The position numbers and the translations under genes were made by a program. A DNA stretch of 64,000 nucleotides from JAOUEA01 sp041287635 (GTDB lineage: Bacteria; Actinomycetota; UBA4738; HRBIN12), in the NCBI GenBank assembly GCA_041287635.1, contig JBGGNG010000003.1, forward strand, positions 1 through 64,000, given 5' to 3'. Positions 24,942 to 33,209 of the stretch are shown here, piece by piece. Position 1 is the first letter of the stretch; every line of letters begins with the position of its first letter. The notes beneath the pieces were generated by a model. It was not told where the DNA came from and did no database searches. It was given only the letters and a program-made list of their open reading frames with translations.

Positions 24942-26420
24942 GTGACCACCTACGCCTACTCGAGCGAGTCTCCCGCCGACGTGAAGGCCGGGCTCCTGAT
25001 CGTGCCCGTGTTCCAGGGACCCAAGCCCGGGCCGGGGGTTCGCGAGACCGGGCTCGCGAAGGCGTACGCCGACGCGAAGCTCACCGGCAAGAAGGGGGAG
25101 TCCGTGCTCGTGACGCGGCGCGATCGCGACCGCTTCGCGGCCGGTGCGGTCTTGCTCGTCGGGGTCGGACCCAGGGACGAGGTCACGATCGAGGGCATGC
25201 GTCGCGCACTCGGGCGTGCCGCCGGCACCGCACGCCGCTTCGGCAGCGCCGCGACGACGTTCCCGCAGGCCTTCGGCGCCCGCCAGGGCGCCGACGCGGT
25301 CCAGGCGGCCGCCGAGGGCCTGGGGCTCGGCGACTACCGCTTCGATCGCTATCGCACGAATCGTGACGATGCGACCGGGTTGAAGCGGGTAGTCGTCCTC
25401 GGCAACCCGAAGTGGGAGGCGAGGGGCCTCTCGGCGGCGGTGAAGCGAGCGTCGATCGTCGTCGACGCCGTCTGCTGGGCCCGCGACCTCGTGAACACGC
25501 CCGCCGGTGACATGCCGCCCGCCGAGATCGCGCGAGAGGCCCAACGGATGGCCCGCTCGGTCGGTCTCACGTGCAAGGTCTGGAACGAGTCGCAGCTCGA
25601 GAAGGGCGGGTTCGGCGGCATCCTGGGTGTCGGCAAGGGCAGCGTGAACCCTCCCCGTCTGATCGAGCTCACGTACACAGGCGCGGGCAACGCGACGCCG
25701 ATCGCCCTCACCGGCAAAGGCATCGCCTTCGACTCAGGCGGTCTGTCGATCAAGGATGCCAAGGGCATGGAGACGATGAAGGACGACATGGGCGGCGCCG
25801 CGTCGATCCTCGGCACGATGAAGGCGATCGCCCGGCTGAAGCCGAAGATCAACGTGATCGCGGCGATCCCGTGCAGCGAGAACATGCCGAGCGGGTCCGC
25901 GCAGAAGCCCGGCGACGTGATCACCCATCGCGGCGGGAAGACCTCCGAGGTGCTGAACACCGACGCCGAGGGCCGGCTCGTGCTTGCCGACGCGCTCGCG
26001 CTGCTGGCCGAGCGCGAGCCGCAGCTGATCGTCGACACGGCGACTCTCACGGGGGCGTGTGTGGTCGCGCTCGGCACCGGCATCACCGGCGCGTTCGGCA
26101 ACGACGATGGGCTGGTCCGCGACCTGATCGCCGCGGGCGACGCGACCGGCGAGCCGATCTGGCAGATGCCGCTGCACCGGGACTACCGCCCGCTGATCGA
26201 CTCCAGCGTCGCCGACATCAAGAACATCGGCGATCGCTGGGGCGGCGCGATCACCGCGGCCTGGTTCCTGGCGGAGTTCGTCGGCGACACGCCCTGGTGC
26301 CACCTCGACATCGCCGGCCCCGCGTTCAACGACCGGGGGACCGACCTGAGCCCTCGAGGGGCCACCGGCACGCCCGTGCGAGCGCTGGTGCGGTTCGTGC
26401 TCGATCGGGCGGCCGCGTAG
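24942..26420 (+). CDS. pepA: Leucyl aminopeptidase (M17)
   Basis: A 492-residue cytosolic aminopeptidase with two metal ions that trims N-terminal residues from peptides. The N-terminal non-catalytic domain runs to about 165. The catalytic part carries metal and active-site residues: GKGIAFDSGGLSIK, MKDDMGGAAS and the M17 signature NTDAEGRLVLADAL, with the bicarbonate-site Arg in the signature. GTG 24942 follows AAGGAG (about 24925-24930). It leads into a PIG-L deacetylase 12 nt downstream. The length and motifs are canonical. Confidence 0.93.
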   Translation: MTTYAYSSESPADVKAGLLIVPVFQGPKPGPGVRETGLAKAYADAKLTGKKGESVLVTRRDRDRFAAGAVLLVGVGPRDEVTIEGMRRALGRAAGTARRFGSAATTFPQAFGARQGADAVQAAAEGLGLGDYRFDRYRTNRDDATGLKRVVVLGNPKWEARGLSAAVKRASIVVDAVCWARDLVNTPAGDMPPAEIAREAQRMARSVGLTCKVWNESQLEKGGFGGILGVGKGSVNPPRLIELTYTGAGNATPIALTGKGIAFDSGGLSIKDAKGMETMKDDMGGAASILGTMKAIARLKPKINVIAAIPCSENMPSGSAQKPGDVITHRGGKTSEVLNTDAEGRLVLADALALLAEREPQLIVDTATLTGACVVALGTGITGAFGNDDGLVRDLIAAGDATGEPIWQMPLHRDYRPLIDSSVADIKNIGDRWGGAITAAWFLAEFVGDTPWCHLDIAGPAFNDRGTDLSPRGATGTPVRALVRFVLDRAAA

Positions 26421-26432
26421 GGGTTCGGCCCG

Positions 26433-27158
26433 GTGGCTGACGCTGCACCCGCCCATCGCACCGGCCCCGCGCTCGGCATCTTCGCGCACCCCGACGACGC
26501 GGAGATCGCCGCGGGCGGATTGCTCGCGAACTGGGTTGACGCCGGCCGAGAGGTGCACCTGCTCGTGCTCACGAACGGCGACCGTGGATCGCAGGATCCG
26601 CAGCTCGACCGGGCGGAGCTCGCGCGCGTCCGCGCCCTCGAGACGCAGGGCGCCGGCGACGTGCTCGGCCTCGCGAGCGTGCGCATCCTCGATGTGCACG
26701 ACGGCGACCTGCAGAACACCGACGACGTGCGTGAGCAGGTGGTGCGCCGCATCCGTGAGGTGCGCGCCGAGACCGTCCTCTCGGTGGACCCCACCGCCGT
26801 GTTCTTTCGCAACAGCTACTACAACCACTCCGATCATCGGAACGCGGGCTGGATCGCGCTCGACTCGGCGTTCCCCGGCTCGGGCAACCCGCACTTCTTC
26901 CCCGAGCACCTCGGCGACGGCGTCGGCGTGCAGGACGTCACCGACGTCTGGCTCGGCTGGACGAACGAGCCGAATCACACCGAGGATGTCACGGGCACCT
27001 GGCAGCGGAAGATCGACGCGCTCGCCCGACACGACTCGCAGCTGTCCGAGGGCATCGCGTACTTCGAGCGATTCCTGCTGGAAGAAGCCGAGGAAGCAGG
27101 GAAGACGATCGGCGTCGGGCGGGCGGAGGAGTTTCGCCGGCTCGACCTCTCCGAGTGA
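26433..27158 (+). CDS. PIG-L/LmbE-family deacetylase
   Basis: A 241-residue zinc-dependent N-acetyl-glucosaminyl deacetylase-family protein. The metal-binding AHPDDAE lies at the N-terminus, and the third ligand is in HSDHRN. Related enzymes include MshB and Mca of actinobacterial mycothiol metabolism and LmbE. The C-terminal half is not distinctive enough to tell these apart. GTG 26433 follows the pepA stop by 12 nt, so co-transcription is likely. The substrate is not assigned. Confidence 0.85.
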   Translation: MADAAPAHRTGPALGIFAHPDDAEIAAGGLLANWVDAGREVHLLVLTNGDRGSQDPQLDRAELARVRALETQGAGDVLGLASVRILDVHDGDLQNTDDVREQVVRRIREVRAETVLSVDPTAVFFRNSYYNHSDHRNAGWIALDSAFPGSGNPHFFPEHLGDGVGVQDVTDVWLGWTNEPNHTEDVTGTWQRKIDALARHDSQLSEGIAYFERFLLEEAEEAGKTIGVGRAEEFRRLDLSE

Positions 27159-27193
27159 CCACCGGACACCGCCGACGTACGGAAGGCGAAGCG

Positions 27194-28150
27194 ATGATCG
27201 ACGACAGCACGGACCTTCCCGTCGGCTACGGGTTCCGAGCACCGATGCCCGACGACCTCGACGCGGTAGGCGACGTGGTCGCGGCGGATCAACGCGAAGG
27301 TGCCGAGGAGCCCGTCCTCGACACGGGGTTCGTCCGGCAGGTGTGGAGCAGGCCCGACTTCGATCTCGCCGCCGACGCCTGGGTCGTCACCGACGGCACG
27401 GGCGCGATCGTCGCGTACGGTCAGGTCAGGCGCGAGGAGCCGGACATCGTCGGGTCGTGGGGTGCGGTCCATCCCGCGCACCTGGACCGAGGCATCGGCA
27501 CCTGGCTGCTGGATCGGATCGAGGCGCGGGCGTCCCTGCTCCTCGCCGACGCCCCGGCACCGCGTTTCCGTCACTCGGTCAACGCAGTCGACCCTGCGGT
27601 GGCGGCGATGCTCGCCCGTCGAGGGCTGCGTCCGATCCGCCACTTCTGGCACATGCAGATCGACCTCACATCACCGTTCGATCCGGGAGCATCGTCGGAG
27701 GGGATCGAGATCGTGGGGATCGATGCAGGCGTCGATCTCAGGGCGGTCCATGCCGTGCTCGAGGTCGCGTTCGCCGACGACCCGGGTGACCATCCCGTGC
27801 CGTTCGATCGATGGATCGAGGAGGAGACGGGGAGTCCGAGTCATGACCCCACGCTCTGGCTCCTCGCGCGGGACGGTGGGCTCGCGGTCGGCGCGCTCGC
27901 AGCGAGCGCAGGCGACGACGGTGGATGGGTCGACTGGCTCGCGGTCCTGGCCTCGCATCGAGGGCGCGGGATCGGCGCGTCGCTCCTTCGGCGATCGTTC
28001 GCCTCGTTCGCCGCCCGAGGGGTGCGTCGCGTGATGGTGAGCGTCGACGCGGAGAATCTGACGGGCGCGACGGCCGTCTACGAACGCGTCGGGATGCGGG
28101 TCGTGAACGGGTGGGATCTGTGGGAACGCTCGCTCGTCGACCCTCGATGA
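27194..28150 (+). CDS. Tandem GNAT acetyltransferase
   Basis: A 318-residue protein with two GCN5-related acetyltransferase domains. The second domain (about 190-318) holds the acetyl-CoA loop in VLASHRGRGIGASLLRRS; the first (about 20-150) has AHLDRGIGTWLLDRI, a similar but less canonical loop. ATG 27194 is preferred because GGAAGGCGAAGCG lies just before it; an alternative GTG at 27155 overlaps the deacetylase stop. Double-GNAT proteins in actinobacteria include MshD, but the sequence alone does not establish mycothiol synthase. Given the PIG-L neighbour, that possibility is worth testing. Confidence 0.83.
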   Translation: MIDDSTDLPVGYGFRAPMPDDLDAVGDVVAADQREGAEEPVLDTGFVRQVWSRPDFDLAADAWVVTDGTGAIVAYGQVRREEPDIVGSWGAVHPAHLDRGIGTWLLDRIEARASLLLADAPAPRFRHSVNAVDPAVAAMLARRGLRPIRHFWHMQIDLTSPFDPGASSEGIEIVGIDAGVDLRAVHAVLEVAFADDPGDHPVPFDRWIEEETGSPSHDPTLWLLARDGGLAVGALAASAGDDGGWVDWLAVLASHRGRGIGASLLRRSFASFAARGVRRVMVSVDAENLTGATAVYERVGMRVVNGWDLWERSLVDPR

Positions 28151-28285
28151 GCCCCGCGCCCCCCGGCGGCCACATTCGAACGCAGGATGCCCAGCATGCG
28201 TGGGTGGATCGCCGTGGTGATCGGCATCCTCGTCGTCGTGGGCTGGCGCTGGTCTTCACCACGCGCTGTCGACGCGGTCGCGCGC

Positions 28286-28291
28286 TATCCT
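28286..28291 (+). promoter_or_regulatory. Candidate -10 for cupredoxin lipoprotein 2
   Basis: TATCCT lies 23 nt before ATG 28315, leaving a short leader with GAGGGGAGG. Confidence 0.4.
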
Positions 28292-28314
28292 CGGGCGGCC
28301 GAGGGGAGGTTTCG

Positions 28315-28704
28315 ATGAAGAAGGCGACGATCTTGGCGGTCCTGGTTGTGGTGTTCGCCGTGGCAGCGTGCTCCGGTGACGAGGCGGAGCCGGTCGAGGA
28401 GTCGGGTTCCTCAACCACCGAGGCGGAGCAGGGATGCGACTCGCCCGTCGAGACCGCGACCATCCAGATCGCCGACCTCGCGTTCGAGCCCGACTGCATC
28501 GAGCTGCCCGCAGGCACGGATTCCCTGACGATCGAGAACACCGATGACACCGATCACACGTTCACGATCGCGGAGATCAACCTGAATACCGAGATCGGTC
28601 CGAGCGCCGACGTCGGGGTCGACGTCGCCGCGATCAACGACGGAGTCTGGGCGTTCCGATGCACCATCCACCCGCAGATGACGGGGTTCCTCACCCGTCG
28701 CTGA
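28315..28704 (+). CDS. Cupredoxin-domain lipoprotein 2
   Basis: A 129-residue paralogue-like partner of the gene at 3647. The lipobox is VAAC with lipid Cys19, followed by an acidic linker to about 45. The cupredoxin domain has ligands His81 (TDHTF), Cys116, His119 and Met122 (FRCTIHPQM). Two extra cysteines, Cys41 and Cys61, could form a disulfide and are absent from the first paralogue. The ribosome site GAGGGGAGG precedes the ATG. A membrane-tethered electron carrier is likely; the physiological partner is unknown. Confidence 0.87.
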   Translation: MKKATILAVLVVVFAVAACSGDEAEPVEESGSSTTEAEQGCDSPVETATIQIADLAFEPDCIELPAGTDSLTIENTDDTDHTFTIAEINLNTEIGPSADVGVDVAAINDGVWAFRCTIHPQMTGFLTRR

Positions 28705-28711
28705 AGCCGTC

Positions 28712-29311
28712 CTACCAGCGTCCGCGGTGGACCTGCTCCTCGAAGGGCCGGCGTTCTCGCGTCGTCCAGGAGCCGCCCGGTCGTTCGTCGTCCGCCCGGA
28801 ACCCGAACCCCATGATGCCGATCGGATGCAGGCCTTCCGGTACCCCGAGGCGGTCCAAGAGCTCGCGCTCGCCATGCGTGATCCCGAAGAACCAGCCGCC
28901 GAGGCCCTCGTCGACGGCTGCCAGCAACATCAGCATCGACGCCATCGCCGCGTCGATCTCCCAGAACTTCACCGGCCAGTGCTCGGTCTCGTCCATGCCG
29001 AACGCGATCTTGTCGGGCTGGGAGTACCGCTCCAGGTAGCGGCCGGGGTCGGGGATCGGGAGCACGAGCACCGTCGGTCCCACCGCGACGTCGTCGACAT
29101 CCCACCCGAACTCCGGATCGCGCGTGATCTCCCAGAACGCGGCGAGGTCATCGGGCTGATCCATCACGAGGAACTCCACGCCTTGGGCGAATCCCGCCGA
29201 TGGCCCCCGCCGCCCGGTCTCGAGGACTCGATCCATCGTCTCGCGAGGGACGGGGCGTTGATCGAACCGCCGCACCATGCGCCGACGCCGCACGACCTCC
29301 GAGAACTCCAT
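28712..29311 (-). CDS. Nitroreductase-family flavoprotein
   Basis: A 199-residue FMN-dependent nitroreductase-fold protein. The N-terminal VVRRRRMVRRFDQRPVP contains the phosphate-contact arginines of the family, and RRGPSAGFAQG is the second FMN-binding stretch. The C-terminal half shows LGGWFFGITHG and IGIMGFGF, typical of the fold. Start ATG 29311 is set by TAGGCT 8 nt upstream; a longer open frame upstream lacks family similarity. It would use NAD(P)H or another reduced cofactor. The substrate cannot be deduced. Confidence 0.85.
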   Translation of the reverse strand: MEFSEVVRRRRMVRRFDQRPVPRETMDRVLETGRRGPSAGFAQGVEFLVMDQPDDLAAFWEITRDPEFGWDVDDVAVGPTVLVLPIPDPGRYLERYSQPDKIAFGMDETEHWPVKFWEIDAAMASMLMLLAAVDEGLGGWFFGITHGERELLDRLGVPEGLHPIGIMGFGFRADDERPGGSWTTRERRPFEEQVHRGRW

Positions 29312-29319
29312 GGCCCGCG

Positions 29320-29325
29320 AGCCTA
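29320..29325 (-). promoter_or_regulatory. Leaderless -10 hexamer for nitroreductase gene
   Basis: TAGGCT on the minus strand is 8 nt before ATG 29311. Confidence 0.45.
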
Positions 29326-29360
29326 GTCCGCCGGGGCGTGGAGGGACCGCCGAGCGGAGG

Positions 29361-29999
29361 TCATGGCTCGAGCGGGGGCTGGGGCTCGGGCTCCGTCCGA
29401 TATGGCTCGTAGCGACGCTCGATCCGCCGGCCCCCCCGGCCTCCACCGATCTTTCCCTGACGTCGCCACCGGCCCCCGATCAAGAAGTAGGTCTTGACAG
29501 CACCTCCTGCGGTCATGGGTCGGTCCGGCCAGTACACCTCCCGGAACGCCCCTTCCGTGACGAGCCTCACGTAGAAGCGGAGCGTCTTGACGAATGCCGC
29601 CACGCTCTCGATCTCGGTGTTCCAATGGATCACGACGCCATGGCCCGGTTCGACGAGGACCTCATCACCGTTGGTGATCCGCAGCGCAACAGGTGCGGCC
29701 CGAGGGGATGCCGGCAGCAACCGAAACACGAACTGGAACTCGGTGGCCGCATCGTTGTACTCCTCACTCACCTGGAGCGCCGCGACCCCGGGCCCCAGCA
29801 GGTCCTGAACCTCCTCCATCATCGTCAAGGCCTCGAGCGCGTGACGGAGTCGCAACTGATCCTGCCGGTGATTGCGGGCCGCCGCGGCCCCATCGCTGAC
29901 CTGTCCCGACGTCGCTCGTCGTTGCACCTCCTCGAGATCTGCTCGCAGACGCGATCGCAACGCCTCCGGCTCGAACATCTCGATGTCCTGTGGACCCAC
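29361..29999 (-). CDS. Hypothetical protein, 212 aa
   Basis: I do not recognise this protein. It is 212 residues, soluble and without signal peptide. It begins with a helical, charged region (about 8-70, rich in Arg, Glu and Leu) and then a mixed segment containing EFQFVFRLLP and VVIHWNTEIES. The C-terminal tail is Arg/Gly/Pro-rich (about 180-212). GTG 29999 has TAGCAT 6 nt upstream. Codon use and the promoter-like hexamer support expression. It ends 49 nt upstream of the nitroreductase start on the same strand. Confidence 0.6.
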   Translation of the reverse strand: MGPQDIEMFEPEALRSRLRADLEEVQRRATSGQVSDGAAAARNHRQDQLRLRHALEALTMMEEVQDLLGPGVAALQVSEEYNDAATEFQFVFRLLPASPRAAPVALRITNGDEVLVEPGHGVVIHWNTEIESVAAFVKTLRFYVRLVTEGAFREVYWPDRPMTAGGAVKTYFLIGGRWRRQGKIGGGRGGRRIERRYEPYRTEPEPQPPLEP

Positions 30000-30005
30000 A
30001 CCCGG

Positions 30006-30011
30006 ATGCTA
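30006..30011 (-). promoter_or_regulatory. Leaderless -10 hexamer for hypothetical gene
   Basis: TAGCAT on the minus strand is 6 nt before GTG 29999. Confidence 0.42.
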
Positions 30012-30054
30012 GGGCGGACGCCGCCAGGTCACCGGCAGGGATGCCTCTCCGTCG

Positions 30055-30933
30055 GTGCCGTACGCTCACATCTCGATGGCGAACCCGCACTTCGGCACGA
30101 TCGGCGACGTCTGGAAGCACCTCGCGCTCGGCGACCTGCTCGATCGCCAGCGACCCGCGCGCTACTGGGAGACGCACGCGGGGTCAGGCACGTACACCCT
30201 CGACCGCGAGTGGGAGCGTGAGTACGGCATCTTCACGCTGCTGCGCGAGGCGCCTCGCGCGCCGTCGGTCGAGGCGTCGAGGTACCTGTGGCTCGTCCGT
30301 ACCCTGCCGCCGGCCGACGATGAGGAGCCTCGGTACCCGGGCTCGGCGCGCCTCGCGATGGAAGTGCTCGGCGACGCGGCGACCTACCTGCTCTGCGATC
30401 TCGATACCGCGAGTGTCGCCGACGTCACCCGTTCGGTGCGCGAGCTCGATCTCGCCGACCTCGTCCGCGTCGAGCACGCCGACGGCATCGCGACGATCCA
30501 TGCGGCCGCGCTGCAGCTGTCGCCCTCAGCGGCCGCGGAGACCTTCGTGATGATCGACCCGTTCGACGAAGGCCAACGCTCGGCCGACGGCATGGATGCA
30601 GTCGATCTCTTCCAGTCGCTCGCGCAGGCAGGGTTCCCGACCGCGCTCTGGCACGGATACGACGACGCGGCCGATCGCGACGCGGTCAGGCTGCGCGTCG
30701 CCGCTGACGGCCTCGACCCGCACTCGCTCGACGTGGACACGGCGTTCTTCCGCGGGGAGTCGACGCTGAACCCTGGTGTCGGAGGATGCGCCATGCTGCT
30801 CGCGAACGTGCCGGACGCCGACCTGGACCACGTGGAGCGGCTCGGCCGCCAGCTCGCGGCGCTCTACGATGAGGCGCTGATGCCCGACGGTTCGCCGGGC
30901 ACCCTGGCGTTCACGAGAGCCGACCCGGCCTGA
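30055..30933 (+). CDS. RlmJ-like 23S rRNA methyltransferase homologue with altered active-site motif
   Basis: A 292-residue homologue of RlmJ, which makes N6-methyl-A2030 in 23S rRNA. Shared landmarks in order: an N-terminal Y-x-H, GDVWKHL (RlmJ DVLKH), ETHAGSGTY (DTHAGAGRY), RYPGSARLA (YYPGSPLIA), and MIDPFDE where RlmJ has IDPPYE, then TALWHGY. The catalytic (D)PPY signature is therefore DPFD here, so N6-adenine transfer is doubtful. The GTG at 30055 keeps the N-terminal Y-x-H; ATG 30076, with TACGCT 9 nt upstream, is an alternative. The target, if any, is unknown. Confidence 0.75.
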   Translation: MPYAHISMANPHFGTIGDVWKHLALGDLLDRQRPARYWETHAGSGTYTLDREWEREYGIFTLLREAPRAPSVEASRYLWLVRTLPPADDEEPRYPGSARLAMEVLGDAATYLLCDLDTASVADVTRSVRELDLADLVRVEHADGIATIHAAALQLSPSAAAETFVMIDPFDEGQRSADGMDAVDLFQSLAQAGFPTALWHGYDDAADRDAVRLRVAADGLDPHSLDVDTAFFRGESTLNPGVGGCAMLLANVPDADLDHVERLGRQLAALYDEALMPDGSPGTLAFTRADPA

Positions 30934-30937
30934 AACC

Positions 30938-31732
30938 TCAGTCGGGCTTCGTCGCCGTCGCGACGATGACCTCGCGGAAGTCGTTCAGCGGGTCGGGGAA
31001 CCGCTCGGCGAACGTGGCTCTCGTACGTTCCCGCAGCGACGTCCATCCCGAGTCACCGAGCATGTTCCGCACGAAGCGCCCGGTCGCCCAGACCTGGAGG
31101 CCGTCGAGGTAGTCGTCGAGCGCGTAGGTCCAGTGGTACTTGACGACCTCGGTCCGCACGCTGCGGAATCCCGCGTCGATCAGCGTCTCCTCCACGTTCG
31201 TTCGCGAGCGGAAGCGCTCGTGCCACGGGGCGGCCTCTGCGTACGCGGGGGCCAGCATCTCCCTCGGCACGACCGACTCCACCATCTCGCGCCAGGTCTG
31301 CTGGTAGGCGTCGACCCCGTCGGTCCACGACGTGAACCCGACCCGGCCGCCGACCCGGAGCACCCGCGCGATGTCGAAGAGGGCCGTCTCGACCTTGTTG
31401 AAATGCGCGAGCACGAACGAGCCGAGTACCGCGTCGAACCGGCCGGGCCCGAACGGCAGATCGATCGCCTGCGCGGCAGCGATCGGTACCTTAGGGCGCT
31501 CCCGGCCAGCGACGCGGAGCATTCCGATCGACTCGTCGATGCCGACCGCCCTCGCCCCCATGTCGGCCGCGACCTGCGCGGCGACCCCGGTGCCGGTGCC
31601 GACGTCGAGCACGGCGGCCCCGTCGGCGATGCCCACCATCTCGACCAGGTCGCGAGCGACCTCCGCGAATCGCGTCGCGTGCACGCGCTCGTAGGTCTCG
31701 GCCACGTCGTCGTAGGTGCGCCAATCGTTCAT
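30938..31732 (-). CDS. Class I SAM-dependent methyltransferase (UbiE-like)
   Basis: A 264-residue soluble methyltransferase. Motif I is VLDVGTGTGVAAQVA, followed by GIDESIGML, FDAVLGSFVLAHF and RVLRVGGRVGFTSW. The C-terminal portion is rich in aromatic residues and probably forms the acceptor pocket. ATG 31732 has TAGGCT 7 nt upstream. It is convergent with the RlmJ-like gene and divergent from a membrane protein. The acceptor is unknown. Confidence 0.82.
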   Translation of the reverse strand: MNDWRTYDDVAETYERVHATRFAEVARDLVEMVGIADGAAVLDVGTGTGVAAQVAADMGARAVGIDESIGMLRVAGRERPKVPIAAAQAIDLPFGPGRFDAVLGSFVLAHFNKVETALFDIARVLRVGGRVGFTSWTDGVDAYQQTWREMVESVVPREMLAPAYAEAAPWHERFRSRTNVEETLIDAGFRSVRTEVVKYHWTYALDDYLDGLQVWATGRFVRNMLGDSGWTSLRERTRATFAERFPDPLNDFREVIVATATKPD

Positions 31733-31739
31733 GTCCGCC

Positions 31740-31765
31740 AGCCTACCGGGCGCCGCGGGTAGGCT
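31740..31765. promoter_or_regulatory. Palindromic back-to-back divergent -10 elements
   Basis: AGCCTACC and GGTAGGCT form a perfect 8-bp inverted repeat with a 10-bp spacer. The left arm, read on the minus strand, is TAGGCT 7 nt before ATG 31732. The right arm is TAGGCT for the membrane protein gene, 26 nt before GTG 31792, where GAAGGGG acts as ribosome site. The inverted repeat is seen; the promoter role is inferred. Confidence 0.45.
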
Positions 31766-31791
31766 TCGGGCCGTATGCGAAGGGGCACACG

Positions 31792-32568
31792 GTGACCGGC
31801 GCGGCCGGCTACATGGCGCTCGTGCTGGCCGAGGCGGTGGCCGGCTCGCTCGCGTTCCTGTGGCTCACCCCTCTGTGGAACGAGGTCAAACGGGGCTTCT
31901 TCACGCTCACGACCGCGATCCTGCTCGTGCTCGCGGCGGCCTCGTGGCTCTCGACCCGCGCCGCGTCCATCCCGGGCGACGATGCGGGCCGATGGGCCGA
32001 GGCGCTGACGCTCGTGACCGCGGCCGCGATCGGGCTCACCTTCCTGCTGCTGCTCGCGAAACAGCATCTGCCGGCGCGCATCCTCGGCGTGCTGAGCGTG
32101 GTGCTCTCGATCGCCGCCCTCGTGGCGATGGCGGGCACCGGGCGCCAGTCGTTCCCGATCGCCCTGTTCCAGCTGCTCGCCGGCGCTGCGTTCCTCGGCT
32201 CTATCACCGTCGGCCTGTTGCTGGGCCACTGGTACCTCACCGACCGTGGGTTGGGCCGCGGTCCGATCGACAGGCTCACGACCGCGATGCTGATCGCGAT
32301 CGTGGTCGAGGCGATCGCGATCGTCACGAGCGGTTTCGGCGGGGTGGAGAGCTCGGCCTCGCTCAATCCGCTGCTCACCGCGGGTGCGCTGGCTCCCTGG
32401 ATCGCGCTCGGCATGGTGGTCGCGACGCTGCTGATCGCCCTGCTGACCCGGGCGACGCTCAAGGGTGAGCGCGCGTCAGCCGTGCAATCGGCCACGGGCT
32501 TCTATTACCTCGCGGTCGTGACAGCGTTCACGGCCGAGGTCGCCGTGAAGACCCGGTTCCTGGCATAG
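31792..32568 (+). CDS. Polytopic membrane protein of unknown function
   Basis: A 258-residue protein with about eight hydrophobic segments spread over its length, for example at about 8-26, 37-53, 75-92, 98-113, 124-144, 163-182, 198-221 and 239-252. I recognise no family motif. A short charged loop near residue 60 and another near 155-165 separate the halves. The GTG follows GAAGGGGCACAC. It leads a run of tightly linked genes (CPBP-like, PNPOx-like, SRPBCC, PAP2, lgt), suggesting an envelope theme, which is only contextual. Confidence 0.6.
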   Translation: MTGAAGYMALVLAEAVAGSLAFLWLTPLWNEVKRGFFTLTTAILLVLAAASWLSTRAASIPGDDAGRWAEALTLVTAAAIGLTFLLLLAKQHLPARILGVLSVVLSIAALVAMAGTGRQSFPIALFQLLAGAAFLGSITVGLLLGHWYLTDRGLGRGPIDRLTTAMLIAIVVEAIAIVTSGFGGVESSASLNPLLTAGALAPWIALGMVVATLLIALLTRATLKGERASAVQSATGFYYLAVVTAFTAEVAVKTRFLA

Positions 32569-32570
32569 CG

Positions 32571-33209
32571 ATGCAGATCGCCGTCATGCTCGCGGGGGTC
32601 CTCGCCGAGATCGTCGGCTGGTGGCTCGTGTCGACCGGTCGCTTCGACGTCTGGAAGCTCATGCCCGTCGTGCTCGGTTCGATGGGCGTCGCCGCCGTGG
32701 TCGTGCGTCCGCCGATCGCCGCGGCCGACTCCTCGACCGTGACCGCGGCGGTCGTCGGGGCCGGCACCGGACTCGCGCTCTACCTCGGAACCCGCGTCTT
32801 CGTCTGGATCGCCTCTCGGTGGGCGCCGTTCCGCCGCGACGTGCTCGACCAGTACGGGCAGGCGGGCGAGGTCACCCTCGCGCGTTCACTCGTGCTGAGC
32901 CTCGCGATCATGGTCCCGGCCGAGGAACTGTTCTGGCGTGGTCTGTTCCAGGGGCGTCTCTCTCAAGCGACGACGGCGGCCGCGGCTGCCGCGATCGCGT
33001 GGCTCGGGTACATCGTGGCCAACGTCGCCAGCCGCAGCCTGCCGATCGTGGCGGGGGCGATCGTCGGAGGCGCCGTCTGGGGCGCTCTCGTGTGGTGGTC
33101 GGGGGGTGTGCTCGCGAGCCTGGCGAGCCATATCCTGTGGACCGGATGCATGCTCGCGTTCCCACCCGGGGCGGGGCGGCCGGCGATCGAAGGGGGATCG
33201 GCAAGGTGA
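32571..33209 (+). CDS. CPBP-family intramembrane protease-like protein
   Basis: A 212-residue integral membrane protein. The CAAX-protease/bacteriocin-processing (CPBP) motif EELFWRG occurs at about residue 120, and the later SHILWT can provide the second conserved His. Several membrane helices surround the motif. These are the catalytic residues of the intramembrane glutamic/metallo type. It follows the membrane protein gene by 2 nt and overlaps the next gene by 4 nt. The substrate is unknown; CPBP proteins process prenylated or hydrophobic peptides in better-studied relatives. Confidence 0.8.
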   Translation: MQIAVMLAGVLAEIVGWWLVSTGRFDVWKLMPVVLGSMGVAAVVVRPPIAAADSSTVTAAVVGAGTGLALYLGTRVFVWIASRWAPFRRDVLDQYGQAGEVTLARSLVLSLAIMVPAEELFWRGLFQGRLSQATTAAAAAAIAWLGYIVANVASRSLPIVAGAIVGGAVWGALVWWSGGVLASLASHILWTGCMLAFPPGAGRPAIEGGSAR

